Assembly (NCBI GenBank): GCA_035573435.1
Contig: DATMZR010000036.1
Coordinates: forward strand, 1-64,000
DNA: 64,000 nt
Origin: Solirubrobacterales bacterium
Lineage (GTDB): Bacteria; Actinomycetota; Thermoleophilia; Solirubrobacterales; 70-9
Direction of reading: 5' to 3'
Shown piece by piece: positions 28,309 to 37,329 of the stretch. The notes under the pieces were generated by a model. That model was not told the DNA's origin. It saw only the letters and a program-made list of their open reading frames with translations, and did no database searches. The position numbers and the translations under genes are program-made. Position 1 is the stretch's first letter; the number at the start of each line of letters is the position of its first letter.

Positions 28309-29454
28309 TTGGACTTCGAGCTGAGTGACGAGCAGAGGCTCCTGCGCGACACGGTGCGGGACTTCGCGCGTCAGGAGGTTGCCCCGCTGGCGGCGGATCT
28401 CGATCGCGAGAAGCGCTTCCCGTATGAGCTCGTCGAGAGGTTGGGCGGCCTGGGCCTGATGGGGATCCCGCTCCCGCAGGAGTACGGCGGGGGCGGCGCC
28501 GACACCCTTTCCTATGCGCTGGCGATAGAGGAGCTGGGGCGGGTCGACTCCTCGGTGGCAATTACGGTCGCAGCCCATACCTCCCTCGGCACCCTCCCGA
28601 TCCACCTGTGGGGAACGGACGAGCAGAAGTCACAGTGGCTGCCGGACCTCTGCAGCGGTCAGAAGCTGGCGGCGTTCGGCCTAACCGAGCCGGAAGCCGG
28701 CTCCGACGCCGGCGCCACTCGTACGACCGCCCGGCTCGTCGACGGCGAGTTCGCCATCAACGGCTCCAAGCAGTTCATCACCAATGCGGGCACGGACATA
28801 ACCGCCTGCGTGACGATCACCGCGCTGACCGGTCAATCGGAGGACCGCCGCGAGATCTCGAACATCATCGTCCCCAACGGGACGCCCGGCTATGAGGTCG
28901 GCGAGCCCTACCGCAAGATGGGCTGGAATGCCTCCGACACCCGGCCCTTGAGCTTCGAGGACTGTCGAGTGCCCGAGTCCAACCTCTTGGGCCAGCGGGG
29001 CGCAGGACTCAGGCAGTTCATGCAAATCCTTGAAGGCGGGCGGATCGGGGTTGCCGCTCTGGGGGTCGGCCTTGCGCAGGGCGCGTTGGATGAAGCGCTG
29101 ACCTATGCCAAGGAGCGCCGCACCTGGGGCAAGCCGATCTCTTCCTATCAGGCGATTCAGGGGAAGATCGCGGACATCTCTTCTCAGATCGAGGCCACCC
29201 GGCTGCTCACTTACAGAGCCGCGGTGCAGAAGGATCGTGGCGAGCCGTTCGGGCTCGCGGCCGCGCAGGCAAAGCTGATCAGCGGCCGACTCGCGGTGCG
29301 GGCCACCGAGGAGGCCGTGCAGATCCATGGAGGGTACGGGTACATCGAGGAGTACCCGGTCTGCCGCTTCTACCGCGATGCGAAGATCCTCACGATCGGT
29401 GAGGGCACCGACGAGGTGCAGCAGATGGTGATCGCGCGACAGCTTGGGTGCTAG
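28309..29454 (+). CDS. Acyl-CoA dehydrogenase
   Basis: 381 residues, the usual length. FAD-dependent alpha,beta-dehydrogenation of an acyl-CoA, passing electrons to ETF; cytoplasmic. Domains in order: N-terminal helices (DFELSDEQRLLRDTVRDFAR), the middle beta domain with the FAD/substrate signature AFGLTEPEAGSDAGATRTTA, and the C-terminal helices with QAIQGKIADISSQIEATRLL and YGYIEEYPVCRFYRDAKI. The catalytic Glu is the E of IGEGTDEVQ. The start is TTG 28309; no ATG lies near the family N-terminus. Substrate chain length cannot be told. It stands alone, closed by a terminator, so its pathway context is unknown. Confidence 0.93.
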   Translation: MDFELSDEQRLLRDTVRDFARQEVAPLAADLDREKRFPYELVERLGGLGLMGIPLPQEYGGGGADTLSYALAIEELGRVDSSVAITVAAHTSLGTLPIHLWGTDEQKSQWLPDLCSGQKLAAFGLTEPEAGSDAGATRTTARLVDGEFAINGSKQFITNAGTDITACVTITALTGQSEDRREISNIIVPNGTPGYEVGEPYRKMGWNASDTRPLSFEDCRVPESNLLGQRGAGLRQFMQILEGGRIGVAALGVGLAQGALDEALTYAKERRTWGKPISSYQAIQGKIADISSQIEATRLLTYRAAVQKDRGEPFGLAAAQAKLISGRLAVRATEEAVQIHGGYGYIEEYPVCRFYRDAKILTIGEGTDEVQQMVIARQLGC

Positions 29455-29484
29455 CGCCGGGCAGGGAGGCCCCGAGGAACGGAA

Positions 29485-29507
29485 AAGGGCCCCTCGAGGG
29501 GGCCCTT
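29485..29507 (+). terminator. Terminator after acyl-CoA dehydrogenase
   Basis: A 9-bp stem (AAGGGCCCC with GGGGCCCTT), 5-base loop, A-run before and GGTTT after, 31 bases past the stop. The gap to 29733 holds no other gene. Confidence 0.7.
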
Positions 29508-29732
29508 GGTTTCCGAAGGACGTGCCGCCAGCGAATCCCCGCCGCTGGCCCGTCGGTCCTTAGTCTCACCTAACTTAACACCATGGTTCGACTTAGGTTG
29601 CGGTAATACCTCCGATCGGGACCGTGCCCCGTTTATTCGTGATTTGCAGCATGTTCCTGTGTGGACAAAGTGGCGGCGGCCCCTGCTGCGCTACGGACAA
29701 CGACCGGTCGCAAAATCCGGCCGGGCAATAGG

Positions 29733-30734
29733 ATGAACGCCGTGCGGTACCTGATCACCGGCGGCTCCGGCTACATCGGCTCGCGCCTGACGGAGATGCT
29801 CGCGGGTCGGGAGGAGGTGGAGCGGATCGTCAACCTCGACGTTCGCCCACCGGCATGGCCCCACGCCAAGGCCACCTTCGTGCGCGGGGACGTGCGCGAC
29901 CTAGGGGCTGTCCGGAACCTGCTCGAGAGCCAGGAGCCCGATGCGCTCGTCCACCTGGCGTTCCTGCTCAACCCGATCCGCGACGAGGCCCGGATGTACG
30001 ACATAGACGTCAACGGCACCGCGACGGTGCTGCGTGCCGCGGCCGAGGCGGGCACCCAGCAGGTGCTCGTGACCTCCTCGGCGACCGCCTACGGCGCCTT
30101 CCCCGACAATCCAAGGCCGATTGCCGAGGATTGGCCGGTTCGCGGCCAGCCCGATTTCTCCTACGCTCGCGACAAGGCCGAGGCGGACAGGCTGTGCCAG
30201 CTCTGGGCCCTCGAGCACCCCGATCGGGTGATGACGATCGTCAGGCCCTGCATCGTGTTCGGCCCCACCGTGGACAACTACATCGTGCGAGCCTGGGAGA
30301 AGTCGAGCTTCATGCCGATCATGGATGGAGTGGATGAGGAATTCCAACTCGTGCACGAGGACGACGTCGTGAGCGCCATCATCGGCCTGCTCGACGCCAG
30401 GGCAGGCGGCGCCTTCAACGTCGCCGGCGACGGCTCGCTGAGATGGGGGGAGTCAGCTCGGATGATCGGCCTGAAGACGCGTGAGATGTCGTTCAAGACT
30501 GTGCGCCGCATCTACGCCATAGCCTGGGCGCTGCATGCGCCGAGGGTGGAGGCGCCAGCGGGCAATCTCAACTTCATCCGCCACCCGTGGCTGGTCTCGA
30601 ACGAGAAGCTCAAGGCGGAGATTGGCTGGGCCCCGTCGGCCGATACCCGCGAGGTCTTCATAGAGGCGATGTACGCGAAGGGGCTGACCGCCACGCCGCC
30701 GCCCCGCGTCGCGCAGGCCGCTCCCACGCCGTGA
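29733..30734 (+). CDS. NAD-dependent nucleotide-sugar epimerase/dehydratase (extended SDR)
   Basis: 333 residues from ATG 29733. Rossmann motif VRYLITGGSGYIGSRLTEML (GxxGxxG), acidic cofactor residue in VNLDVRPP, active-site Ser-Ser-Ala-Thr in VLVTSSATAYG and the catalytic YxxxK as SYARDKAEAD. IVRPCIVFGP and the C-terminal substrate region (DEEFQLVHEDDVVSAIIGLL) are typical of UDP-sugar epimerases. It opens a run of polysaccharide genes (to 34346) on the same strand, so it probably supplies an activated sugar. Confidence 0.85.
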   Translation: MNAVRYLITGGSGYIGSRLTEMLAGREEVERIVNLDVRPPAWPHAKATFVRGDVRDLGAVRNLLESQEPDALVHLAFLLNPIRDEARMYDIDVNGTATVLRAAAEAGTQQVLVTSSATAYGAFPDNPRPIAEDWPVRGQPDFSYARDKAEADRLCQLWALEHPDRVMTIVRPCIVFGPTVDNYIVRAWEKSSFMPIMDGVDEEFQLVHEDDVVSAIIGLLDARAGGAFNVAGDGSLRWGESARMIGLKTREMSFKTVRRIYAIAWALHAPRVEAPAGNLNFIRHPWLVSNEKLKAEIGWAPSADTREVFIEAMYAKGLTATPPPRVAQAAPTP

Positions 30735-30816
30735 CTTGCGGAGAGCGGTGGGGCCGGCGCCTCCACGGCGCCCGGCCGCGGGCGGCGCAGACAACGAGGC
30801 GGACCGGGAGAACCTG

Positions 30817-32106
30817 ATGGGGAGCAGTGGGATCGCACAGATACCGATCACGCGGCGGAATCTCAGGAATCTGGCGCTGATGACGCTGACCACCATGTGG
30901 CCACCGAACACGCTGGTGCTGTCCCGCAACGCCATTGCTGTGCGGCGGCGCGAGCCCTGGGATAACTACGTGGAGAGGAGCGGGGCCACCCTGGAGACGC
31001 TGGCGGACCGGGCGCTCGCCTGGATCTGCCGGTCCCAGGATCGGGTGGCATCCGGCGGTGTCGGGGACTTCCAGTTCCAGGGCTGGACACCCGGATATCC
31101 CGAGGTGACCGGCTACATCATTCCCACGTTCTGGGACTACCACCGGCTGCTCGGTCGGGACGAGCTCGCGCAGCGGGCGATCCGGATGGCGGACTGGGAG
31201 CTTCGGGTGCAAAAGCCAGCGGGCGGTTTCGAGAGCCTGTACGAAGGCGAAGGACGGCCCCCCGTCGTGTTCAACACCGGTCAAGTCATCCGCGGCTTGA
31301 CCAGGACCTACGAGGAGACCGGGGAGGGGCGCTACCTGGAAGCCGCGGTGAGGGCCGCGGATTGGATGGTGGCCAACCAGGATCCGGATGGGAGCTGGAC
31401 CAGGGCCGGTTATCTGGGAATGAAGCGGACCTACGATGTCTACGCGGCCGCCGGGCTCGCGAAACTGTCGACTGTGACCGCGAATGACGACCACGCCCGC
31501 GCGGCGACCGCCAATTGCGAATTCGCGCTGCGACACCAGCTGGGTAACGGTTGGTTCGACCTCTGCGACAACACCCCCGGAGGCAACGCTACCCCCAGCA
31601 CCCACACGCTCTGCTACACGATCGACGGGCTGATTGAAACGGGCGAGGCCCTTGGAGAGCACGGCTTCATTGTGGGCGGGCAGCGAGCCGCCCGCGCGCT
31701 CATGGACAGGGTCGAGCAGGGCGGGCGACTTCCCGGCCGGTTCGACCGCTATTGGCAGCCGGCTTCGCGGTCCGTGGTTCTGACCGGCTCTGCTCAGCTT
31801 GGCCTGATCCTGACGAGGCTCTACCGCCGCGAAGGCGAGCGGCGTCTGCTGCAGACCGCGCGCAGCCTGGTCGACTTCCTCGCCTTCTCGCAGCGGCTGA
31901 ACGGCATCGGTCGGAATCGACGCGGCGGCATCGCAGGGTCGTTCCCGATCTGGGGACGGTACGTGCCGCTGAAGCATCCGTCCTGGGCGACGAAATTCTT
32001 CCTCGATCATCTCCTTGGCGTGCGTATGGCCTTCGAGAGCACGTCGCCTGCCAGCGCTGCCGCCGCAGCCGCCGATCGGGGTGACGGCGGCGTCGGTTCC
32101 TCGTGA
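30817..32106 (+). CDS. Alpha/alpha-toroid (six-hairpin) protein of the polysaccharide cluster
   Basis: 429 residues from ATG 30817. After a basic N-terminus come repeated helical hairpins with the look of an (alpha/alpha)6 barrel: TLADRALAWICRSQDRVASG, GYPEVTGYIIPTFWDYHRLL, LAQRAIRMADWELRVQKPAG, YLEAAVRAADWMVANQDPDG, CEFALRHQLGNGWFDLCDNT, STHTLCYTIDGLIETGEALG. Such folds occur in glycoside hydrolases, lyases and uronyl epimerases. I cannot pick the reaction. It overlaps the next gene by 4 bases (GTGA), so the two are co-translated. Confidence 0.6.
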   Translation: MGSSGIAQIPITRRNLRNLALMTLTTMWPPNTLVLSRNAIAVRRREPWDNYVERSGATLETLADRALAWICRSQDRVASGGVGDFQFQGWTPGYPEVTGYIIPTFWDYHRLLGRDELAQRAIRMADWELRVQKPAGGFESLYEGEGRPPVVFNTGQVIRGLTRTYEETGEGRYLEAAVRAADWMVANQDPDGSWTRAGYLGMKRTYDVYAAAGLAKLSTVTANDDHARAATANCEFALRHQLGNGWFDLCDNTPGGNATPSTHTLCYTIDGLIETGEALGEHGFIVGGQRAARALMDRVEQGGRLPGRFDRYWQPASRSVVLTGSAQLGLILTRLYRREGERRLLQTARSLVDFLAFSQRLNGIGRNRRGGIAGSFPIWGRYVPLKHPSWATKFFLDHLLGVRMAFESTSPASAAAAAADRGDGGVGSS

Positions 32107-33119
32107 TCCTCGAGCGGCTCGGTCCAGACCAGGTCGATTGGGAGCGTCTCGACGGGTTTGCGGATCGGGTGGTCTTTCAAACGCGGGAATGGGTCGAGTT
32201 CGTGGCCAGCTGCCAGGGGGCCGAGCCGGTGATCGCGGAGCTCAAGGACGAAAGCGCGACGGTCGGCTATCTCACGGCCCTGATGGTGCGCAGATACGGA
32301 ATCCCGATCCTGGGCAGCCCGATGCCGGGATGGACCACCTCGTTCATGGGCTTCAACCTCGAGGACGGGGTGTCCCGCCGGGACGCGGTGGAAGCGCTGA
32401 TCGAGTTCGCATTCCACTCGCTTGGCTGCAGACATCTCGAGTTCCGTGACTATGACGTCAGCCTCGCGGATGTCGAGGGGCTTCGATTCGAGCACACACC
32501 GTGGAGGGGTTTGAAGGTGGATCTGCGGCAGCCCGAGGAGGAGATCTGGGCGGGGATGAAGAGCGAGTGTCGTACCGCGATCCGGAAGGCGGAGCGCAGC
32601 GGTGTGGTGATCGAGGAGGCGAGCGACCTCGGCTTCGCCGACGACTACTACGCCCAGCTCGAGGACGTGTTCGCCAAGCAATCGATGGTGCCGCCGTACG
32701 ACGCGGGGCGAATTCGCGAGCTCATTCGCCACGTTCATCCCTCCGGGCAGCTCCTGCTGCTTCGGGCTAGGAACCCGGAGGGCGCCTGCATCGCGACCGG
32801 GATCTTTCCGGCAATGACTCGGAGCATGCATTTCCTCGCGGGAGCCAGCTGGCGAGATCAACAGAATCTCCGCCCCAACGAGGCTTTGATGTGGAGCGCG
32901 ATGAGGTACTGGAGGGATCGAGGCGTGCAGGCATGCGACCTGGGCGGCTACATGAGCTACAAGCGCAAGTGGGGTGGCGACGAGGTCCGCGTTCCGTTCC
33001 TGAGGAGATCGCGCTCGAGCACCGTCTCCCTGATGCGGAACCTGGCCCAGACTGCGTATACGGCTCGTCAGAGCCTGCGGGGCCGCATGCGCTCGGGCCT
33101 GAGGTCATCTGCGGGCTGA
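32103..33119 (+). CDS. FemAB/GNAT-type aminoacyl- or acyl-transferase
   Basis: 338 residues from a GTG overlapping the upstream stop. A double-GNAT (FemABX/BioF2-like) architecture is suggested by the N-terminal half (FQTREWVEFVASCQGAEPVI, TALMVRRYGIPILGSPMPGW), the signature KSECRTAIRKAERSGV, and the C-terminal GNAT strand-helix LLLRARNPEGACIATGIFPA with NEALMWSAMRYWRDRGVQAC and DLGGYMSYKRKWGGDEV. Relatives add amino acids to lipid II or acyl groups to envelope glycans. It ends one base before the next start. Confidence 0.75.
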   Translation: MILERLGPDQVDWERLDGFADRVVFQTREWVEFVASCQGAEPVIAELKDESATVGYLTALMVRRYGIPILGSPMPGWTTSFMGFNLEDGVSRRDAVEALIEFAFHSLGCRHLEFRDYDVSLADVEGLRFEHTPWRGLKVDLRQPEEEIWAGMKSECRTAIRKAERSGVVIEEASDLGFADDYYAQLEDVFAKQSMVPPYDAGRIRELIRHVHPSGQLLLLRARNPEGACIATGIFPAMTRSMHFLAGASWRDQQNLRPNEALMWSAMRYWRDRGVQACDLGGYMSYKRKWGGDEVRVPFLRRSRSSTVSLMRNLAQTAYTARQSLRGRMRSGLRSSAG

Positions 33120-34346
33120 ATGCGGATCCTCATCCTCACCCAGCACTTCGCCCCAGAGGTCACCGCGGCCCGCGTGCGGCTGGAGGCGTTTGCGGAGGGT
33201 CTCGCGGAACGCGGCCACGAGGTCGAGGTGGTCTGTGAAGTGCCCAACCATCCCGAGGGCGTGGTGCGTCCTGAATTCAAGGGGAGGGTGACCGTGCGGA
33301 AGACGATGAACGGCGTCAAAGTGCACTACGTCTGGGTCCGCGCGAGTCCGCGCAAGACCGCCGTCAACAGGGTTCTCCTCTACGGGTCCTACGCGGCGAT
33401 GGCGACCGTTGTGGGATCGAGCCTGCGCCGCCCGGATGTGGTCCTGGCCTCCTCGCCCCCTCTGCCCGTCGCGGCCGCGGCCGCTCTCGTGGCCGCGCGT
33501 CACCGGGTCCCATGGGTGTTCGACGTGCGGGACCTCTGGCCCGAGGCGGCGATCATCCTCGGTGAGCTGAGCGACGGTCGCGTGGCCCGGCTCGCACGGC
33601 GACTCGAGCATTGGCTCTACCGAAGCGCAGCCGCGATCGTGACCGTCACGGAGCCGTTTCGAAGCGACATTGCCCGTCACATCGAGGATCCCGGGAAGAT
33701 CAGCGTGATCACGAACGGGACGACCCGGACCTGGCTCGACATCGGCGCGAGTGAGGTGGACCGAGCGCCGCTGTCCCTTCCCGAGGACCGCTTTGTGTGG
33801 GCGTATGCCGGAAACCTGGGAATTGCGCAGGGTTTGGAGGCGGCGATCGACGCAGCCGGCATTCTGGGAGACGGCTACCAGCTGTTGCTGCTCGGAGACG
33901 GCCCCGTGCGCGAGTCGCTGCACCAGCGCGCCCAGGACCTTGACTCTGGGGCGGTCGCCTTCCACGGCTTGGTCGAGCCCGCCGTGGCCGCACGCTACCT
34001 GCGGGCCGCCGACGCCCTGCTCGTGCCGCTGGACGCCCAGCCAGCGCTGCGCAAGTTCGTGCCCTCGAAGCTCTTCGACTGCTGCGCCGTGGGCCGTCCG
34101 GTGATCGTGGCCGCAGCGGGCGAGCCCCAGCGCTTGGTCGCCGAGGGGGACGCGGGGATCGCCGTGCCTCCCGCAGATGCCGAGGCGCTGGCGGGCGCCG
34201 TGCGGCGCCTGCGCGACGACCCGGCCCTGGGCGCAAGCCTGGGCGAGGCGGGCCGAGCTTTTGCATCGCAGCATCTGCGCGAGCGTCAGGTCGCTCAGCT
34301 GGAGGAGGTCCTTCGGAGCGTTCAGTCGCGCAGCGCGTTCAGGTAG
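33120..34346 (+). CDS. Glycosyltransferase family 4 (WcaI/WbuB-like)
   Basis: 408 residues. GT-B fold: N-terminal acceptor domain beginning RILILTQHFAPEVTAARVRL, AFAEGLAERGHEVEVVCEVP, and DVRDLWPEAAIIL, typical of this subfamily. The C-terminal nucleotide-sugar domain has FVWAYAGNLGIAQGLEAAID, YQLLLLGDGPVRESL, VAFHGLVEPAVAARYLRAAD and the EX7E-like PSKLFDCCAVGRPVIVAAAG. It transfers a sugar to a lipid-linked or growing glycan at the inner face of the membrane. The start abuts the FemAB-like stop. Its last 25 bases overlap the convergent deacetylase gene. Confidence 0.88.
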   Translation: MRILILTQHFAPEVTAARVRLEAFAEGLAERGHEVEVVCEVPNHPEGVVRPEFKGRVTVRKTMNGVKVHYVWVRASPRKTAVNRVLLYGSYAAMATVVGSSLRRPDVVLASSPPLPVAAAAALVAARHRVPWVFDVRDLWPEAAIILGELSDGRVARLARRLEHWLYRSAAAIVTVTEPFRSDIARHIEDPGKISVITNGTTRTWLDIGASEVDRAPLSLPEDRFVWAYAGNLGIAQGLEAAIDAAGILGDGYQLLLLGDGPVRESLHQRAQDLDSGAVAFHGLVEPAVAARYLRAADALLVPLDAQPALRKFVPSKLFDCCAVGRPVIVAAAGEPQRLVAEGDAGIAVPPADAEALAGAVRRLRDDPALGASLGEAGRAFASQHLRERQVAQLEEVLRSVQSRSAFR

Positions 34347-35071
34347 CCGAACGCGCGGCTGGCGCGAAAATGCCGCCCCACGGGAGACACCTTGAGACGA
34401 AACCGGGCTCCATCGTCCGGGTGGTAGACGCCGATCCTGGGCCAGCAGAGGGGCTCCGGCGGATGCCGCGTGTACAGGCTGCAACCCGTCTCGTATCCGG
34501 CCTCGCGAGCGGCGCGAACGATCCGCTCATCGTGGTCGCCGTAGGGGTAGGCCACCGACGTGCATGGCCGGCCCAGGCCCTCTTCGCATTCCCGCCGTGA
34601 GTCGGCAAGCTCGCGCGCCACAGCATCGTCGTCGAGCTGGGTGAGCATCGGGTGCGTGCGGCTGTGGGAGCCGATCTCCCAGCCGGCCTCCGCGAGACGG
34701 CGAAGCTGATCCCAGGACATCGGCAAGAGCTCGGGCTCGTGCGGCCCTCCGAACCACTGGTCGATCCCCGGCCAGGCCATTGGCGCCTCGCTGCCCGCGA
34801 ACGAGCTCGGAACGAACACCGTGCCGCGATGCCCGAGCTTTGAGAGGATCGGGAACGCGATCTCGAACACCGAGCGATAGGCGTCGTCAAACGTCACCGC
34901 CATCGTTTTCGCCCCCTCCGGCGCACGGATCGCATCGGTGAAGGTCTCGCCGCTGTACCCGCGCTGGCCGAGCAGCCGCAGCTGGCGCTCGAGTGCTCGT
35001 GGCGTCACGGAAAGCGGGGCGGGCCAGCTCTCGCTGACGGCGTGGTAACAGAGGAGGATGGGGTGGCTCAT
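34322..35071 (-). CDS. Polysaccharide deacetylase (NodB/CE4 family)
   Basis: 249 residues from ATG 35071, which overlaps the upstream phosphoesterase stop (ATGA). NodB homology: TMAVTFDDAYRSVFEIAFPI (motif 1 with the DD pair), GSHSRTHPML (motif 2, HxxxH-type zinc His pair) and VAYPYGDHDERIVRAAREAG (motif 3). A CE4 enzyme removes N- or O-acetyl groups from an envelope glycan using a divalent metal. No signal peptide is seen. Position in the polysaccharide cluster suggests it tailors that polymer. Confidence 0.87.
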   Translation of the reverse strand: MSHPILLCYHAVSESWPAPLSVTPRALERQLRLLGQRGYSGETFTDAIRAPEGAKTMAVTFDDAYRSVFEIAFPILSKLGHRGTVFVPSSFAGSEAPMAWPGIDQWFGGPHEPELLPMSWDQLRRLAEAGWEIGSHSRTHPMLTQLDDDAVARELADSRRECEEGLGRPCTSVAYPYGDHDERIVRAAREAGYETGCSLYTRHPPEPLCWPRIGVYHPDDGARFRLKVSPVGRHFRASRAFGYLNALRD

Positions 35072-35856
35072 CGGGACCGGATCGAGCGCGTCGCGCTGCG
35101 CAGGGCTCGCCGTGCCTTTCCGATCGGCGACGGTCGGATGTGGCAGGAGCCCGGAGACAGACCCACGCGCTTCAGCGCCGCACGGCATTGGTCCAGCTCG
35201 TAGGGGATCGCGAAGAAGGTGGCCCGCTCGGGCCCGAGGTCGAGCAGCATGAAACGAGCCCGGGCCCGCAGCTCCCAGGAGCGTGACTGTCCGACCGCGC
35301 CGGGGTTGAGCAGGACGGGATCGCCGCCTTGGACGGAGACCGGCCTGCGGGTCGACCTCGCCCCGGAGCTCAACGCGAATGCCCACGGGCGGTGGGTATG
35401 TCCGAGGAGGAGGATGTGCGCGTCGCCTTCGTCCTGACTGAGGGTGGTCAGCTGGCGGATGGCCTGCTGCGGCCGTCGCGTGTATTCCTGCACATCGTCG
35501 AGCGAGCCGTGGACCATCACGATCCCACCCTGCGCGGTTGCCCGCAGGGGCAACGACTCCAGGAAGGTGCGCGTCTCATCCGCGAGGACGGTTCGCGTCC
35601 AGCGGAGGCTCCGCCGAGCGATCTCCGGACAGCGCTCGTCGGAGAGACGGTCGAGGGCGATGAGATCGTGATTACCGGCCACGCAGACGGCGTCCAGCCC
35701 GGCTACGAGCTCGACGCACTCGTTTGGGAAGGGCCCATAGCCGACCAGGTCGCCGGCGATCAGGTAGCGGTCGACGCCCTGCCGGCCGAGCGCGTCGAGA
35801 ACCGCGCGCAGCGCGTGCAAGTTGCCGTGGATGTCGGCGAGGACCCCGTACCGCAT
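35068..35856 (-). CDS. Calcineurin-like metallophosphoesterase (YfcE/ApaH-like)
   Basis: 262 residues. All metal-binding motifs are visible: DIHGN (residues 8-12), GDLVGYGP, GNHD, VHGS and GHTHRP. The family hydrolyses phosphodi- or monoesters with two metal ions. Length and motif order match bacterial 'metallophosphatase family' proteins of unknown physiological substrate. A basic tail (GKARRALRSATRSIRSR) follows the domain. It is coupled to the deacetylase by a 4-base overlap and lies 7 bases after the ATP-grasp gene, so the three form one minus-strand operon. Confidence 0.85.
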   Translation of the reverse strand: MRYGVLADIHGNLHALRAVLDALGRQGVDRYLIAGDLVGYGPFPNECVELVAGLDAVCVAGNHDLIALDRLSDERCPEIARRSLRWTRTVLADETRTFLESLPLRATAQGGIVMVHGSLDDVQEYTRRPQQAIRQLTTLSQDEGDAHILLLGHTHRPWAFALSSGARSTRRPVSVQGGDPVLLNPGAVGQSRSWELRARARFMLLDLGPERATFFAIPYELDQCRAALKRVGLSPGSCHIRPSPIGKARRALRSATRSIRSR

Positions 35857-35863
35857 GACGGCG

Positions 35864-37114
35864 TCACCGGGCGGCAGCGTTCGGTTCGACGGACGTCGCC
35901 CCGGAGTCTTCGCTGTCGCTCCTCCCCGATAGACGCGTGCGGGCCATCTGCCTCAATCGCCAGAGGGTTGCCCGGGGAAGGGGTAGCGGGTCGTCCCAGG
36001 CGAAGCCTGATTTGGCCTCGCAGGCAAGGACCCAGCGAAGCCATCGTGCGGACGAGATGCCTTCTGCGCGCGCCGCTTGGAGGTCGTGCGCGAGGCTGCA
36101 CCAGTTGACGCCTGCGCGCGAGCCAGTGGATGCCGGTCGGGGGATCCCCACCAGGTCGCTGTACACGAGCGCCGGGAGATTGACCCCGGCGAGCGCTCCT
36201 GGGTGGTGCCACAGGTTGAAGCGAGGGTTGATCTCGAGCAGACGAAGGCGACCGTCTGGCCCGCGCTTCAAGTCGAGCTTCGCGACCCCTCGAAGGTCGA
36301 GCCGCCGCGAGATCTCGCGTCCGAGCTCGGTCACTTCGTCGCTCTGCGTGATCGTGACCGCTGTGCTGTACCCGTAGCGGCGAGGATAGGTGCGAAGCTT
36401 GCGGCCTGTGAACTCTCCAGCGATCTCACCGTCCGCGTCGATGTAAGCGTGATAGCTCTCCACCGAGCTCTCCGGCCCCAGGACGGCCTCCTGAACCAGT
36501 ACGTCGGGCACTGTCTCCGCAAGCCGGGGCCAGACGGCACTCAGCTCGGCGGGGCTGTCGACGTGGATCGCCTTCGCTCCGGCCACCGGCTTCCAGCTCT
36601 CGTTTTGACGCGTGAGTGGCTTCACGACGATCGGGAAGGGAAGGTCCACCGCGCTCGCGGGCTCCTTGGCGGCCGAGAGGCGCAGCGCGGCGGGCACGGG
36701 AAGCTCGAGCTCCTCGGCGAGTGCCTGGAACCGCGCCTTGTCGACGAGCGTCTCGACGAGCTCCGCCTCGGCGACTACGAAGCGGAACGCCTCCGCGAGC
36801 CGTTCCCGGTGTCGCGAGAGGAGCAACAGGTCGGCGTCGCCGTCATAGAAGAAAACCGGTGGCTCGGGCTGCGCCCGCCCGAACTCGAGCAGGCGCTCCA
36901 CGAGCACGGTCGGCTCCTTCCACGGGTCGATCCACTCGAATGCGGGCACCGCTGCACGCGAATAGCGGGCCGGGTAGCTGGGCCGAGCGATAACCGCGGA
37001 TCGGATGCCGGCCAGGGCGAGTGCGCGGACGAGGTCGATCTCGCCGAGCACGCAGGCGATCGGACGCCCGTCCTGTGCAGCAACCCGCGAAGCCGCACCG
37101 CCCGTCCGCGGCAT
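35864..37114 (-). CDS. ATP-grasp domain ligase
   Basis: 416 residues from ATG 37114 (an ATG at 37279 is also open but would add an unrelated Pro/Arg-rich lead). ATP-grasp features: N-terminal alpha/beta (ACVLGEIDLVRALALAGIRS), a lid with PFPIVVKPLTRQNESWKPVA, the acidic VLVQEAVLGPESSVESYHAY, and metal ligands in RLRLLEINPRFNLWHHPGAL. Relatives in polysaccharide clusters ligate amino acids or carboxylates to sugars or phosphate groups. The substrate is unknown. First gene of the minus-strand three-gene operon. Confidence 0.8.
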   Translation of the reverse strand: MPRTGGAASRVAAQDGRPIACVLGEIDLVRALALAGIRSAVIARPSYPARYSRAAVPAFEWIDPWKEPTVLVERLLEFGRAQPEPPVFFYDGDADLLLLSRHRERLAEAFRFVVAEAELVETLVDKARFQALAEELELPVPAALRLSAAKEPASAVDLPFPIVVKPLTRQNESWKPVAGAKAIHVDSPAELSAVWPRLAETVPDVLVQEAVLGPESSVESYHAYIDADGEIAGEFTGRKLRTYPRRYGYSTAVTITQSDEVTELGREISRRLDLRGVAKLDLKRGPDGRLRLLEINPRFNLWHHPGALAGVNLPALVYSDLVGIPRPASTGSRAGVNWCSLAHDLQAARAEGISSARWLRWVLACEAKSGFAWDDPLPLPRATLWRLRQMARTRLSGRSDSEDSGATSVEPNAAAR

Positions 37115-37329
37115 GCGGGTGCGCTTGTCTTCGCCCGTCGGGATCGTGAGCCCTCCGCCGTCAAGATATCGCCCCACGAGCGGAGCCTTCCCGGCCCGCT
37201 TCGCGAAAAAAGGGCGGGTAGGGGGGAGCGGTCGCGGCGCCCCCGGCCGCATTGGCGAGTTTATGGCGGTATGCGCCACTAAGTCGCCAGTAGCGGTTGC
37301 GGATCGAGGCCGGGGCCACCAGTCGGCGA